The translations under genes and the position numbers were made by a program. The notes below the pieces were generated by a model. That model worked only from the letters and a program-made list of their open reading frames with translations. It was not told the DNA's origin and did not search any database. A stretch of DNA of 64,000 nucleotides, taken from assembly GCA_013397865.1 (NCBI GenBank), contig VZTI01001766.1, positions 3,488,327 to 3,552,326 of the forward strand, in the 5' to 3' direction. Shown here one piece after another: positions 1 through 12,400 of this stretch (positions are counted from its first letter, which is position 1; the number at the start of each line of letters is the position of its first letter). The stretch comes from Struthidea cinerea. Taxonomy: Eukaryota; Chordata; Aves; Passeriformes; Corcoracidae.

Positions 1-578
1 TGAAATTGCCCCACTATGGAGGGGAATATTTCTCCATGTGGTAAAAACTGACTAAGTTAATTTGTCTAAAAATGTATAGATGATAGTGAAGTCAGATTTA
101 AATTCACAAATATCAGCCCTTTGCAGCAGCATACAGAAGATTCTATGCAAAAGCATAGGGCCCAGTTCATTTAAACTACTCTGGTACTTCTATTTTTGGA
201 TATTAGGCACCGGAAGGAGGAAACTCTAGGTCTGGCTGTGCATTGTCTCTAGCAGAATCGATGACACATTTCCTTCTTAATTTGCCTTCATGTTTGACCT
301 TTTCTTATTTTTAAAACCAGAAGAGCAACCATTTGTTATCACAGCTGAAAAGAATATAAAGGTTTCTGGTATAAAATTAAACACTGACAGTCCATTTCGG
401 GGCTTTTCAATTCACTGGTTACTCTCCTATTTATAGCAGAAGACAAGTGAGAAGGACCAGTAAAATACCACAGGGCAAGAGGGACACTTTATTACAGAAC
501 ATCCTTGCCTAGAGGAAGCTCAGCTGTCCAAAGGGAGGACCCCAGGAACTCTGAGTGCCACGTGTGCATGATGTGCTT

Positions 579-612
579 GAGTGGAAGGGACAATCCATTG
601 TCCCTTCCACTC
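579..612. repeat. Perfect 16-bp inverted repeat with 2-base loop
   Basis: The arm GAGTGGAAGGGACAAT at 579-594 is followed by CC and then its exact reverse complement at 597-612. Pairing continues outward about four more bases with one mismatch (575-616). The loop is too short for a normal pre-miRNA, so this is a palindrome of unknown role. Confidence 0.9.
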
Positions 613-1937
613 ATGCAAACCAGAGCACAGGCAGCTAAGAACTGGGAAGTGAAAAACAGTTTGGGATTAAAGGTTACATCTGGAAATACAGTGCTAAATT
701 TCTGGATTAAAAATTACAATGTCAAAAGATTAGAGCTGCTCCCTCTTCTATTAACAGCATTTTGTGACAACCACAACACATATTCAATGTAGAAAATGCA
801 GTTTAAAGAAAACTCTTTATTAAAGAACTATTCTTCTAGCTGTCCAACAGAGACAATAATAAAAATTCTTTCTATTACATTTTTTCTAAGACACAAACAT
901 TTCAACTACCAAGTTTACAATTAATTAAATACTTTCCAAATGATATGTTTATCATTATACACCACTAAAAAAATGCTTTTCCTTTCTGAGTATTTTAATG
1001 CACCCTTTTTACAGCCAAACATCTGAAAGTGTAATGTTGTGTTTTCTTCTGGGGTTGATGGTTTGCTGTCAAACAGGGCAAAGGAGATGGGTCTGCAGAG
1101 AGATCAAACTGAACTAAGGCATTTTCCTTCCTCTTTGAGAGCTGATCTCTGTACTTTTAGCTTAAAGTGCACAGTCCGGAACTTTGCAATTCTGTCCTGA
1201 ACTGATGTTCTTCAGGCTTCCAGGCTTCCATGTGAGGAGCTGGAACACTTGGTAGAGCTGGACCTTACAAGAGCTCCCAGCTCTACAGTGGGCACACTGA
1301 CATCCTTGAGGCTCCCAGACCCTTGGCAGTCCCCTAGAAATGCTGTCCCTAATCTCAGAGACCTCAAGCTTTGACTATCTGACAACTTTCATTACAAAAG
1401 CACATTGTGCCATTTCACAGCTTGCAGTTTCCTGGTTATTGTCTCAAGGACTTTGGTTATTTGCGGGTGAGACACCGCTGCAATGTGCTTGGGATGGCAG
1501 AGTTCAAAGGGGACACCCAGTCACAGCCACAACTTAACTCCGTCTTGCAGAAGAGCCTGTGCCACACCAGGCTGTATCAGTGGGACAGCCATGGTGTCCC
1601 TCTTACAGCTGGGCTTGGTGTTTTCCCTAATGGTGCCTTATCTTATGAAGCCGACAACCTGACAGGTATATTTATCGAATAATACGTATCATCACAAACT
1701 GCCTCCTTCTCTACAGCCTCCCCAAGTGCATCCTATGTTCCTAGAGCAAGATACAATCAGGAAGAAAAAAAAAAGGAAGGAAATCACAATAAGTGATACT
1801 GTATTGTTAAGATTCCAGAACTGTGAAGGAAAAAAGATTTATTGCTCCTTTCCATGAAAAGACGGATCTTATCAGAAAACATTGACAACAACAACAGCTC
1901 TAGTCATGAGCAAAAATCTGTTTTTGCTGGTGTTGTT

Positions 1938-2031
1938 TATTTACACTGCAGTAACAGCAAGGTGCCAAACTCAGAGAAAAGTACTATTTACACTGCAGTA
2001 ACAGCAAGGTGCCAAACTCAGAGAAAAGTAC
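1938..2031. repeat. 47-bp exact tandem duplication (two copies)
   Basis: Copy 1 is 1938-1984 and copy 2 is 1985-2031; they are identical base for base, starting TATTTACACTGCAG and ending GAGAAAAGTAC. No third copy is present. Perfect identity in intronic DNA suggests a recent duplication or a variable-number locus. Confidence 0.95.
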
Positions 2032-5000
2032 CAGATGCTGAACACATAAGTAAACAGTCCTAAAGGAATTCCATGCTTAACCTTAGATGACAGAAAACAG
2101 ATAATATACAGTACAAAATAAAAAAGGAGCAGCAAAAGAATCAAAAGTACCCAAGAAAGCAAAAGTCAGAACACCTGCTTAGCAATATATAACCAGTGAG
2201 TTACCACTGCTATTCACACCTCTGACAGCCTGTTTTCTCTCTTTCCTCTCTCTTCCCCAGGGTGATGCTCAGTGTGTGGCTCTGTTGCCACATGAGGCAT
2301 GAAGCCACTGAGAAATCAGAGCTGATGTCACATTAGTGAGACACTTGTAAGAGTGTTAAAGTATTTGGTTCAAAAAATAATTAAAATTTGAAATTGATTT
2401 TGTTCATACAAAGACAGCAATTACTGCTGCCTTCTCTCACTTGAGAATGGAACACTCCACGTACACGTTTTTGTAGTACTTTGCAGCATTACTTTCCAAG
2501 TTCAGCCAGTAATGAGACTGACTGTTTCATTTTCCCACTTTGTGTCTACTAGATTTACTGCACCCATTTTAAATCAAAACATGGGATTTCTAAGTTGGTT
2601 TGTTTAAGGTTGTCATCACCAAAGGAATTAACCTCTCACTTCAGCAGTTCTTGTGTCCTGTGGAGTTCCTTCCCTTTGCAGTGGTTGCATAAAGGCGGTC
2701 AATCAGCAGAGATACCTTTCTGTACTTAAAATACCAATGTGCTGTGCATATTGCAAATGACATAAAGGTGAGACTCCTATCTGACCTCTGTGGATGTCCT
2801 ATTGTTCTTAGAAGGAGTATGTACTATACATTTTTCTCCATGAATCTGCCCTAAGTTTGAGATTCTACCATTATACCCAATACCCTCCAGAATGACCATT
2901 ACTGACTATTCCACCTCAACTACTACCAGCAACGGACACATCAGTGTCACAGCACGACAACAGAGATTTATGGGTTTTTGCAAACTGGGAGAAGGATAAA
3001 GGTTTAAAAGGCAAGTAAAGAAAAAGTAAGCCTGATTTGAAGCAAGAAAAAAAAAAAAACAAACTAGGGATAAATTATGTACTTTGGACAGCTAATGAAG
3101 CTGCAAAGTCAAGTTGCAGTAAACTTTTCTACATAAAAGGTCTGGGATTTCAAGTAAGCAACCACAATAGTGTAAAATGGTCTAAAATCCTGAATAGATC
3201 TATGGAGAGTTTGGATGATGTAGATATTATTAGCACTCTGGAGAAGAGGGAGTAATCTACTAGTGTTAGTGAGAGTATACAAAGACAATGACCAATTTTA
3301 ATTCTGAGTCAGTGTGGAGGTGAATTTGGCCTCTTCACAGTATTAGTTTAGTGATGTAATAACCACACAGACATTCAGCAAATACACCATTGTATTTACA
3401 GCATTTTTACAGATAAAAAAAAAGTTTAATGAGTAAAATGTTTTCAGTAATTGCCTAAAGCAACCTAATAGGGCTTTATGTTTAATATCTTCTATTCCCT
3501 ACACATTAAAAAACTGCCATTCAGTTTCTGCCATTTTCTGGCCTTCTACATGGCAGAAATAACCATCCCAAGACAGCTATCACAGGTGGAAGCAACCGCC
3601 ACAGTTTTAGTTCAAGGTCATCCAATATAGCTGGCTTCAAGCTTTGCTTCCCATCTGGAAAGCCAGCAGTATCAGGCACTGGCAGATCTCCCACAGACTG
3701 TGTTTCATGATGACAGTGAATGCTGTTTTATAACAATTCCATGCCTTTCCACAGGCATAGGCAGTAACTGTGGGTGAGAAGATCTCACCTTTACTAATAA
3801 TATTTGCTGGCTCCCAACATGCTAATGCATTTTAAAATGCACGACTTTTGCACTGCGAATGATTCTGAAGTTCAGTTTTGATCTGCTCTGTATCACATAG
3901 AGGTCTGAGGGTTTGCTGCCTCTCTCTGTCAGCTAAACTGAACTAACACATGCATCATCCATTTTTACAATCGTGTCTTTCAGCACAGTAGATTTCCATG
4001 CCCCCAGCAATCCTAAACTGCCTCTGAAGCCAAACACATCCACAGCAGCAACACATTAAATGTGTGACAAATGTGACAAAGAGGATGATGCCTGAGCAGC
4101 TCTCTCAGCTTTTGGGTCTGTTATCTCACCAGAAAAGAAAAAAAAAAAAAAGGAAGTGGGACAGGAGAATTAGAAAGGAAGAGAAGAGCGTGCATGTTCT
4201 GGCGTGTTTGCTTTCCTTAACAGCGCAGACAGATCGAACATTTACAGTTTGACCCAGAACTCTTTTTATAGAGAACATTTTAAGAAAGGAGCTGAGAAGC
4301 CTGAGGAGCAAAGGAGGGGGAATGCTGGCAGGCTATAAACTGATGCTTTTCTGTACATATTGTCTCCTTCATATCAATAAATGCTGAGTTCTCAGCTATT
4401 CTAAAAACAAACCAAGAGGAGCTGGAGATAGCATATGATGGCTTCAAGCTATATTTTCATTTCCTGGGCTGGCTGGAGATGTTCACATTATGCTCCTGGC
4501 ATAATTTTATGACATTTCATAGTACCAGTAGCATTGAAGGAGAGATGCTACAAACAGCCACAATCTCTACATAACCTGGACATATCCCGAGGAGGTCCAT
4601 CCTGGGCACTAAGCAAGGCAGGGTCTTGAGACAAAAATAGGATTTGATAATGTAATTACAGAGCAATTCACAGTGCATCTGCTCTGCTGTGACTGAGGTT
4701 GCCTGAGCTAAAATATGATTGTGCAACATAAATTGTGGCATTACCTAATTGAGGAAGGCTTGATTTCATAATCTGAAAATTGTCTCCTTATGAACTTGAG
4801 GTAGTTCTTCATAGCAAGCAGGTATTCAGCTAGAAGTAGTGTGGATTTCCTGGATATGAAGGGCACAGCTGCTTGCAGCTGCCCTCCTTTTTTTTTTAAA
4901 GCAGGAAACAAAAACAAGGAGCAAAGCAAAGAACACATTTACAGAGGTTAATATCTGACTTGCAGTGTGCACAATGGTTTGGGGAACATCATGACCTGTT

Positions 5001-5871
5001 AGTCCATTGCTTCGGCTCATTTTTCTTTCTTTGTTTCTTTGTATCGATAAAAAGAAAAACAAGAATTATCAGAAAACTGGCCTCTTATAAAGTATGCACT
5101 ACAGGATGAACTATTTCACTGTGGTATATAGCAAATAGTCTGTTAAATAGATAAAATAGTTCAGCTGCTTTCCTTGCTTTTCAAATCAAAAAATTTCAGG
5201 GGACAGGCTAAGAATAAGCTATCACACACCTAAATTTCACACAGTGGAATTAAAAAGCTGTGTTTTGCAATAAAAATTATTATTTGAAATTTGAAAGTCA
5301 GAGATGTCTGTTGGAGTTTCTGTATGTTTTTGCTTTAGAGTTCCAGAAAGTCACACTGTTTAAATGTATCTTTGTGTGACTACACTTCATCTTTAAGTGC
5401 TTTAGTTTTTAATTACTGAAATGAGGTCTTACATTATGTTTAGTGCACCAGTAAGGAATTTCCACTTCTCTCTGCAAGGCAGAGGAAAGAATGTACAAAG
5501 GACTGCAAAGCAGTACAAAAGAGTGAAAAATCACATGTAATGCAACTGTACGGCTATTTCTGGTCTCCACTTAAAAATTTTTGCTGTTTCAATTTTAAAC
5601 AGGGTAAAACCTGTTTCCACTATTCTCACAGATGGTTTTTTCTGTATTTTGGGGAAAGGTTTTTTTTTTTTAATACAGTAGACTACAGGAATATCTATGC
5701 TTGTCTGAGAGTGAATCCTTGGTCTGTCACTAAAAACTGTATGTGCTGCTCTATGGGACTGGGGACAGCACATCATTTGTGGGCCTGGTATAGAGACGCA
5801 GTGAAATTGCAACGCCTTCTTAAAGTTATCTTCTGAATTTTAAAATAAATTTGATGGGTATTAGTACATGT

Positions 5872-5925
5872 CCACCAGTCAGTGGGTCCCTTCCAACTCA
5901 AACTGTTCTGTGATTCTATGTTTTG
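5872..5925 (+). mobile_element. CR1 LINE 3'-end fragment (short)
   Basis: The segment reads GTGGGTCCCTTCCAACTCAA followed by a TTCTGTGATTCTATG tail. This matches the sense-strand 3' terminus of avian CR1 (GGTCCCTTCCAACCCAA then an ATTCTATG repeat). Only about 50 bases are recognisable, so the left edge is uncertain. It lies in BMERB1 intron 2. Confidence 0.7.
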
Positions 5926-6587
5926 CCAAGGAACCCCTCATGCAGTATTTGTATTGTTTGAAGAGAGACACATGCTATACAAACCACAGCTGAGGAACTG
6001 CCAGAAAGAACATTACATTACTGATGATCTCACATACCAACAGGATCAGTTTTTCCTTGTTCACACACAGAAGTGTGAAAAATGCAAACTAACTCCAGGT
6101 CCATTGAACATTTAGACCTTGCTAGGGTTTTTTTTCAGTTGGGTTTGTTGGGGGCTTTTTAGTGGCTGATATGCTAACTTGGAGCAGTTCTCTGCCAAAT
6201 GTCCTTATTTTACAGCTACCACATTTGCATCTTCTTCAAGGAAAATAGTAAATTTAATTAGCAGCCTCAGAGCATGTTCCTTCCATGGATTAAACCTGAC
6301 AGAAGAAGAGCTTGCTGTGGTTTCCATCAGCAGCAGGTCTAGCTTGCAGAGTTTTGTTTTCTTATTCTTGAGCCTGAGTGTTTTTAAACGCAGTGAAGAG
6401 CGGTGGCACCTGCTGGGGTGTGCAAGCAGAGCTGACAGGCTGTGTGTGCCTGTGACAGGAGGGAGCCAAGGCACCGTGAGGGCTGGGGACACACTCTGAG
6501 CACAGCTACAGAGCACTGCTTTCTTTAAGCGCAGCTACAATGTACTTTGTCCTGCTTTAGGATCTGGCTACATGTGAATAAAAAGAT

Positions 6588-6607
6588 CAGTCAGACAGAC
6601 AGACAGT
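6588..6607. repeat. Short CAGA microsatellite
   Basis: About four to five units of a CAGA-type tetranucleotide (CAGTCAGACAGACAGACAG). Short and intronic. Confidence 0.7.
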
Positions 6608-7143
6608 GAGAAGAATGAACCATTACTTTCAAAAACGTAGCTGGAAATGTAAGCTGTGGCTGGACGTGCAAGCGATACAGAATTGTTTCATTGTGTTCAT
6701 GCTTTCGTAAGAACTATAAAAACACCCCCATTCAAGAGAATTTCTATTCTGTTGCTAACAGCATGAAGGGCAAAAAAGGGAATACAAACATACCACACAG
6801 TTTCTCTAACACTATGTGTGTGTTCTATCCTTTTGCTATAATTAAAGGAGAAGCTAAAGCAGATGCAAGAATTAAAGAGATGTGGTTCTCATTAAAGCTG
6901 GTCTGGCACTCCGTGGTCTGCGCATAGGTGTAGTGCTGCTTGTTAGCAGTGTTCAAAGCTGAGTCTGCCTTAAACCTGTCTGAGGAGGCTCAGTTTCATG
7001 TGGTTGGTTGTACAGGTCATTCCCAGAGGAATCTAGTCCTGTCAGAAGAAATCAGTTACTAAAATTCATGACCTACATACAGAGTTCTGGTCTCGGGACA
7101 TTGGCAATTCATTACTTCAGAAATGAAATGAAAAAAAAAAAAA

Positions 7144-7173
7144 NNNNNNNNNNNNNNNNNNNNNNNNNNNNNN
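7144..7173. other. Assembly gap (N run, 30 bases)
   Basis: Thirty unknown bases inside an A homopolymer: poly-A on both sides, probably a sequencing break at a poly-A tract. Any open frame across it is not meaningful. Confidence 0.98.
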
Positions 7174-9310
7174 AAAAAAGGCTACATATAAAGTCTTCCA
7201 CAATCTGTCTGTGAATTAGAGCTTATGTAATCTGCTTCGTTAAATAGATACTGGGACCACTGATGTAACCATGACTTGTGCTATTAATCTCAGCAACAGG
7301 TCATTATAATACATTTGTCATTAAAAGATGTTTGTCATTGAAGACAAATGCAGCCAAGCCCTTCCGTCAGTGTAAACTATCCAGCATGAAAGCAGTAAAG
7401 AACAGGTACTGCTGTATTACTTGGGTATCACTAGCAACATGCTTCTCTCTTGTCAGGGCTAAATTGTAAAAACATTTTTAAAAATTAGATAAAGCCAAAT
7501 AGACTATTTTTTTGGCCATTTCATTCAGAGGTGTTAACAAAGTGAATTTAACTGCCTCAAGGATTAATGAGCAGAGTCAGAATATTCTGCCACACAGCAG
7601 GGAGCAGCTGGGCTAGAAAGTTGTGTGAATATCCCTGGAAAAGTGGTCATTTTGGTCTGCTCCAGCTGAAAGAATGAGAGGGTCTGCGACTGTGGCTCTC
7701 CATGACTTAGAAAAGACAGAAACTGAGGCCACCTCTGGCAGTCACTGCCTCTGTCACCTGCCTACTTTGCCAGTACCTTGGGCCAAGCCTCATGGTGACT
7801 CTGCTGCTCGGAAGAACTTTCCTGCCTGTGCCAGGGAGAGGCTGGGATTGCTCCTGGGCAGCTCTAGGCAGTGTGTGAGGATGAGATCGAACACAGAAGG
7901 AGAAAAGGGCACAGTGTTAACATCAGTTCTATTCCCTTTTCAATAAGCAAGCTCTCCTGTGTTAAATCCCTTACTCAAACACCTGTCAGGCAATACAGAG
8001 TAGAGTGTGAGCATGGGGGAAATGAAAAGAACAGACTGGATACCAGAACAAACAGAACAACTGCTCTCATTCACTGGGGCAGTTTATTTCAGTGCTTTGT
8101 TTGATATAGAAAATGTCAAGAGAAGTGCAGGGTTCACTGATGAGGCTTCTTCCAGATTAAATTTATGTACAAACCAATAACCAAGTAGTTATTTCACTAG
8201 CAGGAGCAGGAGTGACAAAACCTTTCCTGTTCACTTTATTTGTACCACTATGGCATTATTAAAGGTCAGTGCCACTATTACCAGTCCTTATTTCCAAAGG
8301 TGTCTAAGCAGTGATTCTGGGCAGAAGTCTTCTGGGATAATACTCTAAGACAGATGTCTGTGCTGTTTGCAGAGGGGTGATGCTTTCAGCTGCTGGCAAT
8401 GCAAGTCAGGGCACTGAAGTTAACCTCCAGTGTAAGGGTCAAAGTACCAGTCCCCTGTACTTTAACGTGAGAAGAAAGCCAGTGAATTTTTTCAGGCCAC
8501 TGAAGCTTCATTAATGCCAAGGGTCTGAGTGCAGCAGGTTTTAGAGCTACTGAAGTTCTTGGCCTGTCGGCAATTTGTTTCTGACCTCAGACACTCACAG
8601 ACAGAAGATACTTCAAAATAATACACTTCTTATTAATAAGCTCTGATCTTCTAAATTTGATGATTTAGGAATATTAACCCTATTGACTTCATCATCAGAA
8701 TCGGACTAATATTCATGATCCTTCAGTGAGGCTCCTATGCCTGACCTTTTTGGCAATTTTGAAAATCCCTCTTGGAGTATTGCTATTTAATTTGATGTAT
8801 CAGAAAGTGTTTTGTGTTCATAACTTAATGGCTTCCATTTAACAAATGTCAAATCTTGGCTGCTATTAGTGCAGAACACAGCGTGTTCTCTTGTGACATG
8901 AACTGTCTAAGACCGCTAATGAAGTATGAATAAAGCCTGAATTAGGTTAGACTGTGGAAGCTTCAAATCCCCTACCTATTGATATTTTGTTCAGACAAAT
9001 ATTCTTCCCACAAAGGACTGAAATCAGGTAGGAAAATATGCTCCACAGACATATACTTTGCTAAAGTTTCCTTTTGCAAGTAAGAGATCTGTTTTATGTA
9101 TTCTGCAAATTGTGCTGAATTAAAAAAGGTAATTTCCTTTGCAACTACAAAAATCGTTTCCCAACGGCATTTTGTAAGTGCTCACCGAACTGGGATGCTC
9201 TTTATCTTTCTCCCTTTTAAAATGTCAAGCAGATAAAAGTCGTCTAAGTACCATTCTTTCCTATTTTGATTAATTTTGCATAGTGTTTTCCCAGAAGGAT
9301 TGATACTTAC

Positions 9311-9434
9311 ATAAACCTGAGTTCTGATTCTCTTCTGACTAAGACTTCCCGAAGTCTCTGGATCTTTGCCATCTCAAGCTCAATTTCCTCAGGCATCATT
9401 GTTGTTTCAGCCATTGAAATTATGTCAAGTTGAT
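9311..9434 (-). CDS. BMERB1: BMERB1 coding exon 2
   Basis: The acceptor is ccacacacag|AT, with AG at 9436-9435, and the donor is TTTAT|gtaagtatca, with GT at 9310-9309. At 124 bases it starts with the last two bases of the split Asn codon and ends with AT of the next Met codon. It encodes QLDIISMAETTMMPEEIELE and continues through AKIQRLREVLVRRESELRF, a charged amphipathic helix typical of the bMERB fold. Confidence 0.95.
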
Positions 9435-12400
9435 CTGTGTGTGGAAGCAGAGAAAATGAATTAAGCCAGTCAGACTGTCTTAACGGTGTTTTTCAGGAAT
9501 GTAAATTAAATCACAGAGCTACCTAACTATGGAGTAATTAATTCAAGTAGTAAAAAATATTCTAACTGGATGCTGCGTTGACTGGTTTCTCTATTGTTTT
9601 GGTTATTACTTCCAACATAACTCTTTAGGAGTGGAAGGCTCCGTAAGCCAAAGTGACAATCATTTTGTTAGTGAGGCTTGATCACTCCTCTAAGGAATCC
9701 CAACCTCATACACAGCTACAGCCACCACTCCTTAACTGATATCACCACAAACTGACTGCTACAAAACTCTCTCAAGAGCAATTACTTGCAGCTCTGAAGA
9801 GTCCTATCTTGGTGCAGGCAACATAAACCCATGAATGTTTCCCATATTTAACCCTTTTAACTCTCCATGCCACTCCACTCTCTTAGCTTGGCTTGGACCT
9901 AAAGCCCAGTCCCACCAAGATGAGCCAAGGATGTGATCAGAAATTATGTAGGGCCTCATCCTGCAAGGGGCTGAGTGCCTCTCACAAAGGCATCAGAATT
10001 CGTTGAGGAGACAAAAAGTACTTTGCAGTAATAACCTGGCAACTGGTAAGGCCGTGGTGCTTCTATGATTATTTCTCCATAATTGATTAATTACCTCTGT
10101 AACCCAGAGAGAAACAGGGCTATGAACTGTGTTCCCTGAAGGTAATTTATAAAAGATGGGTTTGGAAAAAGAGCCTCTTGGTCTCTAGAAAACCCCATTC
10201 CAAAGGTTCATCATACCTGGCCTTCATGTTAAACAAGAATTTAGAGACTGAAAAATAGGGTGGCTGCATATTTTGGTACCCGAATGGAGATATATTCCTG
10301 AAAGAAGGCCTGTTTTAGCTGTATTGATTTGAAAAAGGGAAAACAGAGAGGTCAAAATGTACTCAGAATAATTATGCAGAAAACAGCAGACAAAAAGCAG
10401 TAGAAAATAAGCTGTTCAATTAATTAAGAGGAGACAAATTCTGAAGTTCCTCATGACTAAGCACAGCTGAGCAGAATTTCTGACAGAAACTTGGAGTAGG
10501 AATGAAACTACAAAACCTCAACGAACAGCCCCTGTATGAGCTTAGTTCATGGTTCTCCCAAAATGGAAGCAAAGGAAAAACATTCTATACTATAGAAACA
10601 TATACTATTCTATACTATATAAGCAAAATATAGTTCCCTTGTATTTAAAAATAGATAAAATATATACATTTTTAAAGTTATCCTGCTAGTATTATCTGCA
10701 AGCTTTCACTTCATTTCTTAACAAAGAAAGTGGGGAAACAAAAAAAAGTCACTTTTTTTTCAAGATAATCTTGAGAAAAAGAAGCAAGACAGATTTTGAA
10801 ATGTCTGTCATGAGACAACAGCCATGTTTCAGTAGTTGTTTTTAAAACTCAAATTGCAAAACTGGTTTGTAAAGCAAGGCTATCTTGTGTGTCTGAACAC
10901 ACAAATGCTGCCTGTACAAGAAGGATTTCCCTATTAGAAACCGTTGTATTTAGTTGATGTGTAGCCTAAATGTCATGAGGTTCCCACAGGCCCACCTCTC
11001 ATTTTCACTGCTTGCCAAAAATATAAGCAGGAGATGGGAAGTTAGTCTGATGCTACCATGAATTAAAGCCAATAATACTGGTAAACAGAAATATAAACCA
11101 TAAAAAAATTACACATACGTACATATTATAAAATCAGTTCTCAAGAGCTCAGAAAACACAAGGGAAAAAAAGTAACTCATTTACTTGCACTCTGCAGCTC
11201 AAGCTGTAAGTGCCCGGGTGTCACCCCTTGCGTAGGGTCAGCCTCCACCTTGTGATTTCAACAACTCAGGAACAAACAAGCCTTATGCCCTGGTGATGTG
11301 CTTAAAGCTAACACAGGAATTAGTGTGTCAGGCAGAAGTCTACTCTGACCCCTTGCACAACAGTCAGAGATTCTCCTTCACATCCCACTCAATGTGTGCT
11401 TGAACCAGAGAAAACCAAACAAAATTACGCAGTGCTTCCGAAAGAATCAAAAATGCAAACAAGGCAGCAGAAGTTTGAAAGTGGAGGGAAATAAATATAG
11501 AAACCATTAGATATTAGCTCACAGCTTGTTCTGCACACTCAGAGATGTGGCTGGCACAATGGAATGGAGCACAGGTGTGAGGATACTGCCCCTGAAGAGG
11601 CCAGGTCAGGATTCCCGCCTCACCCCCTCAGCATTGTGGTCCTCACAAATCACCAGCCTGTTTGGGGCTCAATTTCTCTTCTAACATTGTGGATAACTGG
11701 CCTACCTGGCAGCAGCTGTGCTGAAGGATAACTAATTCTTTTTCATGAAATGGTTTGAGCTCCTGGGATGTGAACCACTTGGGAAGAACATGTTAACATT
11801 ATTGAGCCTTTAAGTAAAGCTCTAGCTCTGTCCCAGTGAGGAATGACACCTCTAGTGCCTTGATACCTGACTCAGAACAGCTTCACACTGAAGTCTCTTA
11901 CATTTTCAAAAAAGAAAGAATAAACATTTCATTTTATTTAAAGCAGGTATGCAGTAGTCAACTATTTTTTTAGCATATATTGTTATTAAGCTTTTTTTCC
12001 TGGTAATGAGACAAAATTCATAAAGCAAAAGAGGAGACAACACTAAGATTAGTCACAGCCAGTGACAGGATGAAACTACTTTGTCTGTTCTGCAGTCTCC
12101 AGGATAATTTTCAGTGACAAAGAAACAAGTAAAATGATATTACTGTATGCACAAAAAGATATTAGCACAAAAATAATTACTATAGGGAAATAAAATTATC
12201 AAGCTATTACATATAGCGAGAGGAACTGAAGAGGTAAACCTGAAGTTATTTATGCATAATTTTGCTTCAATTTAAATGGAGACTGGTATAATTAAAGTGG
12301 GTATTAATTTAATGATCACATTTTATCCTCAGTGTGCCAGCCAGAAATAGAAGAGTAGCCAGCTGTGTTTAAAAGAAACAAAAAAATAAATTGTCTATTA

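Larger units (their letters stand above)
1..9310 (-). other. BMERB1: BMERB1 intron 2 (5' part), non-coding
   Basis: AT-rich DNA downstream of BMERB1 exon 2 on the minus strand. I looked for the next exon (expected to encode MDDIQLCKDIM-like sequence) and for the CCGATQCNIM-like C-terminus and found neither, so they should lie left of the window. The region holds a perfect hairpin at 579-612, a 47-base tandem duplication at 1938-2031, a short CR1 tail near 5872-5925, a CAGA microsatellite near 6588-6607 and a 30-base N gap at 7144-7173. The ORFs here are short and not recognised. Confidence 0.75.

Noticed and set aside
579..612. The hairpin as a microRNA precursor
   Set aside because: A two-base loop and arms of 16-20 bp are too small for a normal Drosha/Dicer substrate.
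3949..3990. A minus-strand ATGGATGATG considered as BMERB1 exon 3 (MDD...)
   Set aside because: The next codons (GCA TGT GTT AG) do not match MDDIQLCKD, and the frame closes at once.
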